From positions 1 through 32,240 of the forward strand of contig JAHJKL010000012.1 in NCBI GenBank assembly GCA_018822365.1: 32,240 nt of DNA. The letters run 5' to 3'. The translations under genes were made by a program, and so were the position numbers. A model generated the notes under the pieces. The model was not told the DNA's origin. It ran no database searches and saw only the letters and a program-made list of their open reading frames with translations. Shown one piece after another: positions 15,517-22,807 of this stretch. Source of the DNA: Candidatus Margulisiibacteriota bacterium (GTDB lineage: Bacteria; Margulisbacteria; WOR-1; O2-12-FULL-45-9; XYB2-FULL-48-7). How positions within the stretch are numbered: position 1 is the first letter of the stretch; every line of letters begins with the position of its first letter.

Positions 15517-16586
15517 TACCGCTCCTCTTTGAATTTCTTGAGCAGTTCCGCCTGTTCTTTGGTGATCTTTTCGGGGATCTTGACCTCGACCAGGACATAG
15601 AGATCGCCGCGTCCTTTGCGTCCCAGGTGGGGCATCCCTTTTTCCTTGAGTCGGAGATTGGTGTTTGGCTGGGTCCCGGCCGGGATCTTTAACTTGGCTT
15701 CTCCGTCAATGATCGGAATGGTGATCTCGTCCCCCAGGATCGCCTGGACAAAAGAGATGCTGGTCCGGTGATAAAGGTTTGCTCCGTCCCTGTTGAAACG
15801 GGGGTGGGGATCGACAGTAATAAAAATATACAGGTCCCCCGGTTCGCCACCCCGGTTGCCGGCATTTCCGGCTCCCGGCACCCTTAATCGGGAGCCCGAA
15901 TCGATCCCCGCCGGGATCTTGACGGTGACTTTGTGTTTTTTCTTTTCTTTGCCATTCCCATGACAGGTCGGGCAGGGGGAGTCGATCGAGGTCCCTTTTC
16001 CCTGACAGGTCGGACAGGGAGCGATCTGCATGAAACTTCCCAGTGGGGTTCTCTGGGCCCGTTTGACCTGGCCGGTCCCGTTGCATTGCTTGCAGCGGAC
16101 TGGGCTGGTCCCCGGCTTGGCCCCGGTCCCTTTACAGGTGGCACAGGCAGTGAAATGGAGGATCTCGATCTCTTTCTCGATCCCCCTGGCCGCTTCTTCC
16201 AGGGTCAGGCGGACGTCGTAACGGAGGTCGTCCCCCCGTTCCGGTCCGGTCCGCTGGGTCCTTCCTCCTCCGCCAAAAAACATATCAAAAAGATCGCCAA
16301 ACCCTTCGGCTCCGCTGAAATCACCCTGGCTAAATCCGCCAAACCCGCCGCCAAAACCACCAGCTCCCTGACCGCCGGTCTGGCCATAGTAGTCATAGTG
16401 GGAGCGTTTGTTGGGGTCGGAGAGGGTCTGGTAGGCTTCGTTGATCTCTTTGAATTTATCCGCGGCCCCCGCTTCTTTATTGACATCGGGATGGTATTTA
16501 CGTGCCAGGTTGCGGTAGGCCCGCTTTATTTCGTCCGCGGACGCCCCCTTGGCGATACCAAGAACTTCATAGAGATCCTGGCTCAT
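15516..16586 (-). CDS. dnaJ: Chaperone DnaJ (Hsp40)
   Basis: This 356-aa type I Hsp40 is the DnaK co-chaperone that delivers substrate and stimulates ATP hydrolysis. The J domain includes the invariant HPD at 32-34. A Gly/Phe-rich region covers about 69-107. Four zinc-binding repeats begin at Cys148, Cys165, Cys191 and Cys205 ([32 protein letters not shown]), forming two zinc sites. The C-terminal substrate-binding domains end at KFKEER. Its ATG overlaps the dnaK stop by four bases (ATGA). The length is slightly below the usual 370-380 aa, mainly in the C-terminus. Complete and unremarkable otherwise. Confidence 0.97.
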   Translation of the reverse strand: MSQDLYEVLGIAKGASADEIKRAYRNLARKYHPDVNKEAGAADKFKEINEAYQTLSDPNKRSHYDYYGQTGGQGAGGFGGGFGGFSQGDFSGAEGFGDLFDMFFGGGGRTQRTGPERGDDLRYDVRLTLEEAARGIEKEIEILHFTACATCKGTGAKPGTSPVRCKQCNGTGQVKRAQRTPLGSFMQIAPCPTCQGKGTSIDSPCPTCHGNGKEKKKHKVTVKIPAGIDSGSRLRVPGAGNAGNRGGEPGDLYIFITVDPHPRFNRDGANLYHRTSISFVQAILGDEITIPIIDGEAKLKIPAGTQPNTNLRLKEKGMPHLGRKGRGDLYVLVEVKIPEKITKEQAELLKKFKEER

Positions 16587-18493
16587 TCTTTAACTTCGTA
16601 ATCGGCGTCGACGGTTTTCCCTTCGCCTTGGCCTGTGCCTTCTCCTCCGCCTGTGCCTTTGCCTTGGCCTTCTTCCTGCGGCGGCGGGGCCGCTTCTTTG
16701 TAGAGCTTGGCCGACATTTCGTAAACCTCTTTTTGCAAAGCTTCAAAAGCCGTTTTAATGGGCGCGATATCTTTTTCCGCCAGGACCTTCCGGACTTCGG
16801 CGATCGCTTTTTCCACTTTTTCTTTGGTCGGCGCGTCGATCTTGTCGCCCGCGTCCTTAATGGTTTTTTCCGCTGTATAAGCCAGCCCGTCCGCCTGGTT
16901 CCTGGTTTCCACTTCTTCTTTGCGGCTCTTGTCTTCCGCTTCGTGGGCGGCGGCTGTTTTCTTCATCTTTTCGATCTCGTCTTTAGAGAGACCGGATGAG
17001 GCGGTGATCGTGATCTTTTGTTCCTTGTTGGTCCCTTTATCCTTGGCCTTGACGTTAAGGATCCCGTTCGCGTCGATGTCAAAAGTGACCTCGACTTGAG
17101 GGATGCCGCGCGGCGCCGGAGGGATGCCGTCCAGATGGAAGCGCCCCAGGCTCCGGTTGTCGGCCGCCATTGGCCTCTCACCCTGCAAAACGTGGACTTC
17201 CACCGATGTCTGACCGTCGGCGGCGGTCGAAAAGACCTGGCTCTTGCTGGTCGGGATAGTAGTGTTCCTCTCGATCAGCGGGGTCATGACCCCGCCCAGG
17301 GTTTCGATCCCGAGGGTGAGGGGGGTGACATCGAGCAGTACCATCTCTTTGACTTCGCCGGCCAGGACCCCGCCTTGGATAGCGGCGCCAATGGCGACCA
17401 CTTCGTCCGGGTTGACCCCTTTATGCGGCTCTTTGCCAAAGAACGATTTTACCGCTTCCTGAACTTTGGGCATTCTGGTCTGGCCGCCGACCAGGATCAC
17501 TTCGTCGATCTCCTTGGTCGACAGACCGGCGTCTTCCAGTGCTTTACGGCAGGGGATAAGGGAGCGTTCGATCAATGGGGCGACCAGCTGTTCCAGCTTG
17601 GCTTTGGTCAGTTTAAGTACCAGATGCTTCGGTCCGCTCTGATCCGCGGTGATAAAAGGAAGATTGATTTCGCTTTCGGTCGAGGTCGAGAGTTCGCATT
17701 TGGCTTTTTCCGCCGCTTCCTTGAGCCGCTGCATCGCCATCCGGTCCTTGCCCAGGTCTACCCCCTGGTCCTTTTTAAATTCATCAAGGAGCCACTGGAT
17801 AATGGTCTGGTCAAAATCGTCGCCGCCAAGGTGTGTGTCGCCGTTGGTCGATTTGACCTCGAATACTCCGTCGCCCAGCTCCAGAATAGAAATGTCAAAG
17901 GTTCCTCCACCCAGATCATAGACGGCGATCTTTTCGTTCTTTTTCTTGTCGAGACCGTAGGCCAGAGCGGCGGCGGTCGGTTCGTTGATGATCCTGACCA
18001 CTTCCAGTCCGGCGATGGTCCCGGCATCTTTGGTCGCCTGGCGCTGGCTGTCATTAAAGTAGGCCGGGACGGTAATGACCGCTTTCTTGACCGATTCGCC
18101 GAGAAAATCTTCGGCAGACTGCTTCATTTTCTGCAGGACCATGGCGGAGATCTCCGGTGGGGTGTAATCTTTATCGTCGACCTTGACCTTGACCTCGCCT
18201 TTGCCGCCGGCCATTACCCGGAAGGGGACATATTTTAATTCCGCTCCGACTTCGTCAAAAAGCCGGCCGATGAACCGCTTGATCGAGGAGAGGGTGTGTT
18301 CCGGATTGGTGACTGCCTGCCGTTTGGCGACCTGGCCGACGACCCGGGAGCCGTCTTTCAGGAACGAAACGATCGACGGGGTGGTCCGTCCCCCTTCCGC
18401 GTTTGGAACCACGGTCGGCTCTCCCCCCATCATCACCGCGACGCAACTGTTCGTAGTCCCCAGATCGATACCGATAATCTTTTCGTTAGCCAT
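16583..18493 (-). CDS. dnaK: Chaperone DnaK (Hsp70)
   Basis: This 636-aa Hsp70 has an ATPase domain starting [15 protein letters not shown], with the phosphate-2 motif [13 protein letters not shown] and the adenosine loop [14 protein letters not shown], then the conserved linker ([15 protein letters not shown]) and the substrate-binding domain. The ATG follows AGGAGGACTCAATC. The C-terminal tail before the final DADYEVKE is a Gly-rich dipeptide run ([18 protein letters not shown]) coded by a tandem hexamer (16625-16672), unlike the usual Ala/Gly/Gln tails. It stands third in the CIRCE operon after grpE (15-bp gap). The acidic terminal motif that helps substrate capture (EVKE in place of EEVK/EEVD-like ends) is retained. 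Confidence 0.98.
   Translation of the reverse strand: MANEKIIGIDLGTTNSCVAVMMGGEPTVVPNAEGGRTTPSIVSFLKDGSRVVGQVAKRQAVTNPEHTLSSIKRFIGRLFDEVGAELKYVPFRVMAGGKGEVKVKVDDKDYTPPEISAMVLQKMKQSAEDFLGESVKKAVITVPAYFNDSQRQATKDAGTIAGLEVVRIINEPTAAALAYGLDKKKNEKIAVYDLGGGTFDISILELGDGVFEVKSTNGDTHLGGDDFDQTIIQWLLDEFKKDQGVDLGKDRMAMQRLKEAAEKAKCELSTSTESEINLPFITADQSGPKHLVLKLTKAKLEQLVAPLIERSLIPCRKALEDAGLSTKEIDEVILVGGQTRMPKVQEAVKSFFGKEPHKGVNPDEVVAIGAAIQGGVLAGEVKEMVLLDVTPLTLGIETLGGVMTPLIERNTTIPTSKSQVFSTAADGQTSVEVHVLQGERPMAADNRSLGRFHLDGIPPAPRGIPQVEVTFDIDANGILNVKAKDKGTNKEQKITITASSGLSKDEIEKMKKTAAAHEAEDKSRKEEVETRNQADGLAYTAEKTIKDAGDKIDAPTKEKVEKAIAEVRKVLAEKDIAPIKTAFEALQKEVYEMSAKLYKEAAPPPQEEGQGKGTGGGEGTGQGEGKTVDADYEVKE
16625..16672 (-). 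repeat. Tandem hexamer repeat coding the DnaK tail
   Basis: Eight consecutive 6-mers of the form GCCTKN (plus-strand reading: GCCTTG, GCCTGT, GCCTTC, TCCTCC, GCCTGT, GCCTTT, GCCTTG, GCCTTC) encode Gly-X dipeptides in the disordered C-terminus of DnaK. Length variation here would stay in frame. Confidence 0.6.
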
Positions 18494-18508
18494 GATTGAG
18501 TCCTCCTT

Positions 18509-18967
18509 TTATTTATTCTTCGAAACAATAACCATCGCCGGCCGGATCACCCGGCCGCGGAAAAGATAACCTTTTTGCGTTTCTTCCATGACGATCCCTT
18601 CTGGGCCGTCGGCTGCTTTTTGCAGGATCGCTTCGTGAAAGTTGGGGTCATAAGCCTTACCCATTGCTTCGATCTCTTTGAGCCCGTGCTTCCCCAGGAT
18701 ATCCTCAAGCTGTTTTTTGACCAGGGCGACCCCTTTTAGGAGCTCTTCGTTCATTTGCGCTTTGGCGGCGGCATCGAGCGCTCTGCCGAGGCCGTCGACA
18801 ATGGGGAGGAGGTCGGCAACGATCGCTTCGTTGGCGAACTGGGCGAACTGTTCCCGCTCAACAGCCGAGCGTTTCTTGAAGTTATCAAAGTCGGCCAGAC
18901 AGCGAAGTAAACGGTTCTTGGTCTCGTCCAATTCCTGTTGCTGTGGAGTTTCTGTTTCTTCAGCCAT
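18509..18967 (-). CDS. grpE: Nucleotide exchange factor GrpE
   Basis: This 152-aa protein is the exchange factor that releases ADP from DnaK. The N-terminus is a charged helix (ETPQQQELDETKNRLLRCLA), continuing with DFDNFKKRSAVEREQ, the GrpE dimer helix. Then come LLPIVDGLGRALDAA, the conserved GVALVKKQLEDILGKHGLKEIEA and the small beta domain ending FRGRVIRPAMVIVSKNK. It lacks the longer acidic N-terminal extension of E. coli GrpE (197 aa). Its ATG overlaps the hrcA stop by one base (TAATG), and AGGAGAT at the end of hrcA provides the ribosome site. Second gene of the CIRCE operon. Confidence 0.95.
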   Translation of the reverse strand: MAEETETPQQQELDETKNRLLRCLADFDNFKKRSAVEREQFAQFANEAIVADLLPIVDGLGRALDAAAKAQMNEELLKGVALVKKQLEDILGKHGLKEIEAMGKAYDPNFHEAILQKAADGPEGIVMEETQKGYLFRGRVIRPAMVIVSKNK

Positions 18968-19710
18968 TATTCATCTCCTAACAAGCTTAATCTGTCGGCA
19001 AGCGCTTCAAGGATCACCGAAGCTCTGGCGTACGACATGCGGGTCGGGCCGATGATCCCGATCCCGCCGGTGGCGCCGTTCTTCATGTCGTATGAGTTCA
19101 TGACGACGCTGTAATTTTTGACTTCCTTGAATTTGTTTTCGTTGCCGATGTGGATGCTAAGGCCCTTTTCGTGAGTGTACTCTTTGACCATGTCGACCAT
19201 CAGGTCCTCTTCTTCCAGGGCGGAGAGGAGCTGTCTGGTGGTGTTGATGTCGGCGAATTCCGGCTGTTTGACCAGGCGGGAAAGACCGGACGAAAAGAGC
19301 TGTTTCTTTTCTCCCAGGGTGGCAATGAGCGAAGCGTACTCGAGCAGATGCGACAGGACTTTTAAGGTTTGGCGGACCGCCTCTTCAACATTTTGGTTGA
19401 TCTGGCCAAGCGCCTGGCCGATCATCTCTTCTTCTTTTGGGGTCAGCTTGCGCGCTTTCATCATATTATCAACATAGTAGCGGTAGCCCAGGTCGGTCGG
19501 GATCCGGCCGGCCGAAGTATGCGGCTGGACGATCAATCCCATCTCTTCCAGGTCGGACATCTCGTTCCTGATAGTCGCGGGGGAGAGCTCTTCCATATGG
19601 GAGCGGCAAATCATCCGGGAGCCGACCGGTTCGGCGGTGTGCAGGTAATCCCTGACAATGCACTCCAGGATCTGCTTTTTGCGGTCGTCCAGTTCAAACT
19701 GTTTTATCAT
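18967..19710 (-). CDS. hrcA: Heat-inducible transcription repressor HrcA, short form
   Basis: This 247-aa repressor binds CIRCE and shuts off the operon until heat stress titrates GroEL. The N-terminal winged helix is typical: REYLHTAEPVGSR-like start, LSPATIRNEMSDLEEMGLIVQPHTSAGRIPTDLGYRYYVD. The C-terminus keeps the GAF-like end (IGNENKFKEVKNYSVVMNSY, GIGIIGPTRMSYARA). The usual family length is about 340 aa. Here roughly 90 residues between the HALF-way helix (LEYASLIA) and QLFSSGLSRLVKQPEF are missing, which corresponds to the inserted dimerising domain of the Thermotoga protein. Frame and ends are intact, so this is a compact natural version. The ribosome site lies inside CIRCE. Confidence 0.93.
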   Translation of the reverse strand: MIKQFELDDRKKQILECIVRDYLHTAEPVGSRMICRSHMEELSPATIRNEMSDLEEMGLIVQPHTSAGRIPTDLGYRYYVDNMMKARKLTPKEEEMIGQALGQINQNVEEAVRQTLKVLSHLLEYASLIATLGEKKQLFSSGLSRLVKQPEFADINTTRQLLSALEEEDLMVDMVKEYTHEKGLSIHIGNENKFKEVKNYSVVMNSYDMKNGATGGIGIIGPTRMSYARASVILEALADRLSLLGDE

Positions 19711-19711
19711 G

Positions 19712-19738
19712 TTAGCACTCTCGCTCCTTGAGTGCTAA
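19712..19738 (-). promoter_or_regulatory. CIRCE operator
   Basis: TTAGCACTC and GAGTGCTAA, the exact consensus arms, are separated by 9 nt. The site lies 1 nt from the hrcA ATG. On the minus strand the spacer reads AAGGAGCGA and so contains the Shine-Dalgarno. HrcA bound here would block both the promoter start region and, in RNA, a hairpin could mask the ribosome site. Confidence 0.97.
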
Positions 19739-19767
19739 TTATAGCAATTGTAAAAGGGGAGTGTCAA
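19738..19767 (-). promoter_or_regulatory. Sigma-70-type promoter of the hrcA operon
   Basis: Minus-strand TTGACA (19762-19767) and TATAAT (19738-19743), both perfect, spaced 18 nt, with TG at the extended -10 position. The -10 abuts CIRCE, so HrcA repression by occlusion is direct. Confidence 0.92.
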
Positions 19768-19778
19768 GGACCTCACCC

Positions 19779-19832
19779 ACCGTCCCGATGTCTATCGGGA
19801 CGGTCCCCCCTCTCCATCTTCGATGGAGAGGG
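19779..19832. repeat. Tandem perfect palindromes between hemW and hrcA
   Basis: Two 11-bp perfect stems follow each other: ACCGTCCCGAT / ATCGGGACGGT (19779-19789 with 19794-19804) and CCCTCTCCATC / GATGGAGAGGG (19808-19818 with 19822-19832). Neither has a T-run, so they are not classical terminators. They lie downstream of hemW and 11 bp beyond the hrcA -35, and could be REP-like units that also limit read-through. Confidence 0.7.
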
Positions 19833-19847
19833 CCGGGCAAGTGGGGA

Positions 19848-20930
19848 TTACACAAACTTTTCGAAGACCAGGTTGGCCAGATAAAGCCCTTGCTTCGTTA
19901 GTTTGTAGTTGCCTTGATCTTCTTTTAAAAGACCGTCATTAATCAGTTCCGCGACCTCTTTTTCAAAGCCATGGAACTTTTCGGCGGGAAGCCCTTCAAG
20001 CAAGCGGAGCCCCATGAAAAGGGTTTCGCCTTGATCCCCAATTATCTTATCGGGCTCGGTCTTTGTTCCTTTAAGATACGTTTCCAGACAATTTGGATTG
20101 GCCCATCGCTTTCCGTTCAAATGCGTGTGAGCTCCGGCCCCAAAGCCCAGCCAATTTCCCATTTGCCAATAGTTGATATTGTGGCGGCACTCTTTCCCGG
20201 GTTTGGAAAAATTAGAGATCTCGTAATGCTGGTAACCGGTCAGCCATAAGCAGTCTATCGCGTATTCGTACATAGCAAGTTCGATTTCTTCCGTCGGCAG
20301 TTGTAGGTTGTTGGTTGTTTGTTGTTGGTGAAAAGGGGTCCCCTCTTCGATCTGCAGGTTGTAAATAGAGAGGTGGTCCGGCCGCATGGCGATCGCTTGC
20401 TGGATATCCTTTTTCCATTCATTTAAATATTGATCCGGCAGGGCAAAGATCAGGTCGAGATTGATATTGTCAAAACCGGCGGCGCGGGCGTCGTCGTAAA
20501 AAACTTCAGCTGTTTTAGAATCATGGATGCGGCCAAGGGTTTTCAAGTGACGGTCGTGAAACGATTGGACGCCGATAGAGAGCCGGTTGATGCCAAGCGA
20601 GCGGAGCTCTTTTAGTTTGGCCCGGTCGGCAGTGCCGGGATTGGCCTCGACCGATATCTCGGAATGACCAATGTCCAATGACAAATGACAAATTAATGTC
20701 GAAATTATTTTATCGAAATGGTTAGGATCAAGAAGAGTTGGTGTTCCTCCGCCGAAAAAAACTGTTTTTACTCCCTTGGTGCCTTGATGCCTTTGTCCCT
20801 CTATTTCTTTTACCAAAGCCTCAACATAGTCGTTGATCAGCTCTTCTTTGCCGGCGTAGGAGACAAAATCACAGTAGTTGCACTTCTGTTTGCAAAAAGG
20901 AAGATGAATGTAAAGAGCAGAGGGGGACAT
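19848..20930 (-). CDS. hemW: Heme chaperone HemW (radical SAM)
   Basis: 360 aa from the ATG at 20930, which shares one base with the lepA stop (TAATG). A longer upstream frame exists but begins with sequence that belongs to lepA. The radical-SAM cluster is CKQKCNYC (Cys13, 17, 20), followed by FFGGGTPTLL, EISVEANPGT, RLSIGVQSFHD and GFDNINLDLIFALPDQ. The HNxxYW motif (HNINYWQMGNWLGFGAGAH) marks true HemW rather than the oxidase HemN. It inserts heme into respiratory enzymes and is not itself the coproporphyrinogen oxidase. Three short-period repeats (7 or 8 bp) sit in variable loops of this gene without changing expected spacing much. The lepA-hemW pair is common in bacteria. Confidence 0.94.
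   Translation of the reverse strand: MSPSALYIHLPFCKQKCNYCDFVSYAGKEELINDYVEALVKEIEGQRHQGTKGVKTVFFGGGTPTLLDPNHFDKIISTLICHLSLDIGHSEISVEANPGTADRAKLKELRSLGINRLSIGVQSFHDRHLKTLGRIHDSKTAEVFYDDARAAGFDNINLDLIFALPDQYLNEWKKDIQQAIAMRPDHLSIYNLQIEEGTPFHQQQTTNNLQLPTEEIELAMYEYAIDCLWLTGYQHYEISNFSKPGKECRHNINYWQMGNWLGFGAGAHTHLNGKRWANPNCLETYLKGTKTEPDKIIGDQGETLFMGLRLLEGLPAEKFHGFEKEVAELINDGLLKEDQGNYKLTKQGLYLANLVFEKFV
20300..20327. repeat. Heptamer repeat inside hemW (GTTGTTG type)
   Basis: Four 7-mers in a row: GTTGTAG, GTTGTTG, GTTGTTT, GTTGTTG. They code for HQQQTTNNLQ in the loop before the LPTEEIELAMYEYA helix. Confidence 0.6.
20663..20690. repeat. Heptamer repeat inside hemW (AATGACA type)
   Basis: Four 7-mers in a row: AATGACC, AATGTCC, AATGACA, AATGACA. 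They code for CHLSLDIGHS just before EISVEANPGT. The unit is the same kind as heptads in cyanobacterial STRR sequences. Confidence 0.65.
20774..20797. repeat. Octamer repeat inside hemW (CCTTGATG type)
   Basis: Three 8-mers: CCTTGGTG, CCTTGATG, CCTTTGTC. They code for QRHQGTKG before VKTVFFGGGTP. The reverse complement (CATCAAGG) is the unit seen in the helicase gene at 8851-8874. Confidence 0.6.
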
Positions 20931-22711
20931 TAAGTGCCGATACGGAGGACGGCCAAAAACGCTTCCTGGGGGAGATCGACCCGGCCAACCCGTTTCATCC
21001 TCTTTTTTCCTTCCTTCTGCTTTTCCAGGAGCTTTCGTTTGCGGGTAATGTCGCCGCCGTAACATTTGGCCAGGACATTTTTTCCCATGGCGGAGATGTT
21101 TTCTCTTGCAATTACCTTGGCGCCGATCGAGGCCTGGATCGGGATCTGGAATTGGTGGCGGGGAATGACCTCTTTGAGCTTTTCGACCAGTTTCTTCCCT
21201 TTGTAGTAGGCTTTTTCCCGGTGGACGATGATCGACAAGGCATCGACCGGTTCTCCGTTGAGGAGGATATCCAGCTTAACCAGGTCGGAGACTTTATAGC
21301 CGATCAATTCGTAATCCATGGAAGCGTAGCCGCGGGTGACCGATTTGAGCTGGTCGTGAAACTCGGAGATAATTTCGGAGAGGGGCATTTCAAAGGTCAG
21401 CATGACCCGCTTGGGATCAAGATATTCCATATTGATAAAGGTCGCCCGCTTGTCGATCGCCAGGTCCATGACCGAACCGACATAGTCGGATGGGGTGAAG
21501 ATCGTCAGTTTGAGATAAGGCTCTTCAACCGATTCGATCTCGCCGACCGGCGGCATCAGCGATGGATTGTCGACGTACCGGGGCTCTTTGTTTAACAGAT
21601 TGACCTTGTAGACAACGTTGGGAGCGGTGGCGATGATATTAAGATTGAATTCCCTCTCCAGCCGCTCCTGGATGATCTCCAGATGGAGTAGGCCCAGGAA
21701 TCCGCAGCGCAGGCCATAGCCAAGGGCGGCGGAGGTTTCCGGTTCAAAAAAGAGGGCGGCGTCGTTGAGCTGGAGCTTGCCGACCGCGTCTTTGAGATTT
21801 TCATAATCTTCGCCGGCCAGCGGATAAAAACCGCAAAAGACCATCGGCTTGATCTGCACGTAACCGGGGAGCATGTGGGGGGCAGGATTCACCGCGTTAG
21901 TGATGGTGTCGCCGACCCGGCATTCTTTGACATCTTTAATGTTCGCGACAATATAACCGACTTCTCCGGCGCTTAATTCTTTCAGGGGGACCAGGCCAAG
22001 TTTTAAGGTCCCGACTTCCTGGACCTCGAATTCCCCGCCGGCCCCCATCATAGCGATCTTTTGGCCCTGCCTGAGGCTCCCGTTGACGATCCTGATATAG
22101 GCAATAACCCCGCGGAAGGAGTCGTAGTGCGAATCAAAGATCAGCGCCTGCAGGGGGGCGTTTTGGTCGCCGGTTGGAGGGGGGACCCGCTCAATGACCG
22201 CGTCAAGAATATCGCTGATGCCGATCCCTTCCTTGGCGGAAGCGAGGATCACTTCGTCCCGGCTGATGGCAAAAATATTCTCGATCTCTTCTATGATCTT
22301 GTCCGGTTCCGCCGCCGGGAGGTCGATCTTATTGATGACCGGAATGATCTTGAGCTTGGCTTGCGTGGCCAGGTTGGCGTTCGCCAGGGTCTGGGCTTCG
22401 ATCCCCTGGGAAGCGTCGATCAGCAGGAGCGCCCCTTCGCAGGCGGCAAGCGAGCGTGAGACCTCATAGGAAAAATCAACATGCCCTGGCGTGTCGATCA
22501 AATTAATGATATACCCTTTATAGTTCATCCGAATCGCCTGGGCCTTGATAGTGATCCCGCGTTCCCGCTCCAGGTCCATGGAATCAAGGATCTGGGCTTT
22601 CATGTCCCGTTTGTGGATCGTGCCGGTGAACTCGAGCAAACGGTCGGCCAGGGTCGACTTGCCGTGGTCGATGTGGGCGATTATTGAGAAGTTACGGATC
22701 TTTGAGAGCAT
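20930..22711 (-). CDS. lepA: Elongation factor 4 (LepA)
   Basis: This 593-aa translational GTPase acts on the ribosome in back-translocation or in 30S assembly. G1 is [10 protein letters not shown]2 [11 protein letters not shown]3 DTPGHVDF, G4 NKIDLP and G5 SAKEGIG. Domains II-V follow. The C-terminal domain unique to EF4 shows [44 protein letters not shown]. Length matches the family (about 600 aa). No Shine-Dalgarno precedes the ATG. Instead a promoter (TTGTCA-17 nt-TAAAAT) ends 5 nt before it, so the mRNA is probably leaderless. It is transcribed divergently from the barrel-SLH gene and is coupled to hemW downstream. Confidence 0.97.
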   Translation of the reverse strand: MLSKIRNFSIIAHIDHGKSTLADRLLEFTGTIHKRDMKAQILDSMDLERERGITIKAQAIRMNYKGYIINLIDTPGHVDFSYEVSRSLAACEGALLLIDASQGIEAQTLANANLATQAKLKIIPVINKIDLPAAEPDKIIEEIENIFAISRDEVILASAKEGIGISDILDAVIERVPPPTGDQNAPLQALIFDSHYDSFRGVIAYIRIVNGSLRQGQKIAMMGAGGEFEVQEVGTLKLGLVPLKELSAGEVGYIVANIKDVKECRVGDTITNAVNPAPHMLPGYVQIKPMVFCGFYPLAGEDYENLKDAVGKLQLNDAALFFEPETSAALGYGLRCGFLGLLHLEIIQERLEREFNLNIIATAPNVVYKVNLLNKEPRYVDNPSLMPPVGEIESVEEPYLKLTIFTPSDYVGSVMDLAIDKRATFINMEYLDPKRVMLTFEMPLSEIISEFHDQLKSVTRGYASMDYELIGYKVSDLVKLDILLNGEPVDALSIIVHREKAYYKGKKLVEKLKEVIPRHQFQIPIQASIGAKVIARENISAMGKNVLAKCYGGDITRKRKLLEKQKEGKKRMKRVGRVDLPQEAFLAVLRIGT

Positions 22712-22716
22712 AAGTC

Positions 22717-22745
22717 ATTTTATCACAACCCCGAACTCATGACAA
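22717..22745 (-). promoter_or_regulatory. Promoter of lepA, giving a leaderless mRNA
   Basis: Minus-strand TTGTCA (22740-22745), a 17-nt spacer and TAAAAT (22717-22722). Only 5 nt separate the -10 box from the lepA ATG at 22711, so transcription would begin at the start codon. Confidence 0.6.
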
Positions 22746-22765
22746 AAAGCGAACAATTTATGGTG

Positions 22766-22794
22766 TTGACATTAAAAATAATAAAAGAGATAAT
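22766..22794 (+). promoter_or_regulatory. Promoter of the barrel-SLH gene
   Basis: TTGACA (22766-22771), a 17-nt spacer and GATAAT (22789-22794). It lies downstream of the first in-frame ATG (22739) and so supports the start at 22808, with a leader of about 6-7 nt. Confidence 0.7.
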
Positions 22795-22807
22795 AACTTG
22801 TAAAGAA

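Noticed and set aside
17018-18238. 406-codon plus-strand frame opposite dnaK
   Set aside because: It is a long antisense frame produced by GC-biased codon use in dnaK; no ribosome site and no domain.
20931-21065. N-terminal extension of HemW
   Set aside because: The extra 45 residues lie within lepA in another frame and are basic and unstructured; the conserved protein begins at the ATG overlapping the lepA stop.
22739-22807. Upstream ATG for the barrel-SLH protein
   Set aside because: A good promoter (22766-22794) lies downstream of this ATG, and the signal peptide begins naturally at 22808.
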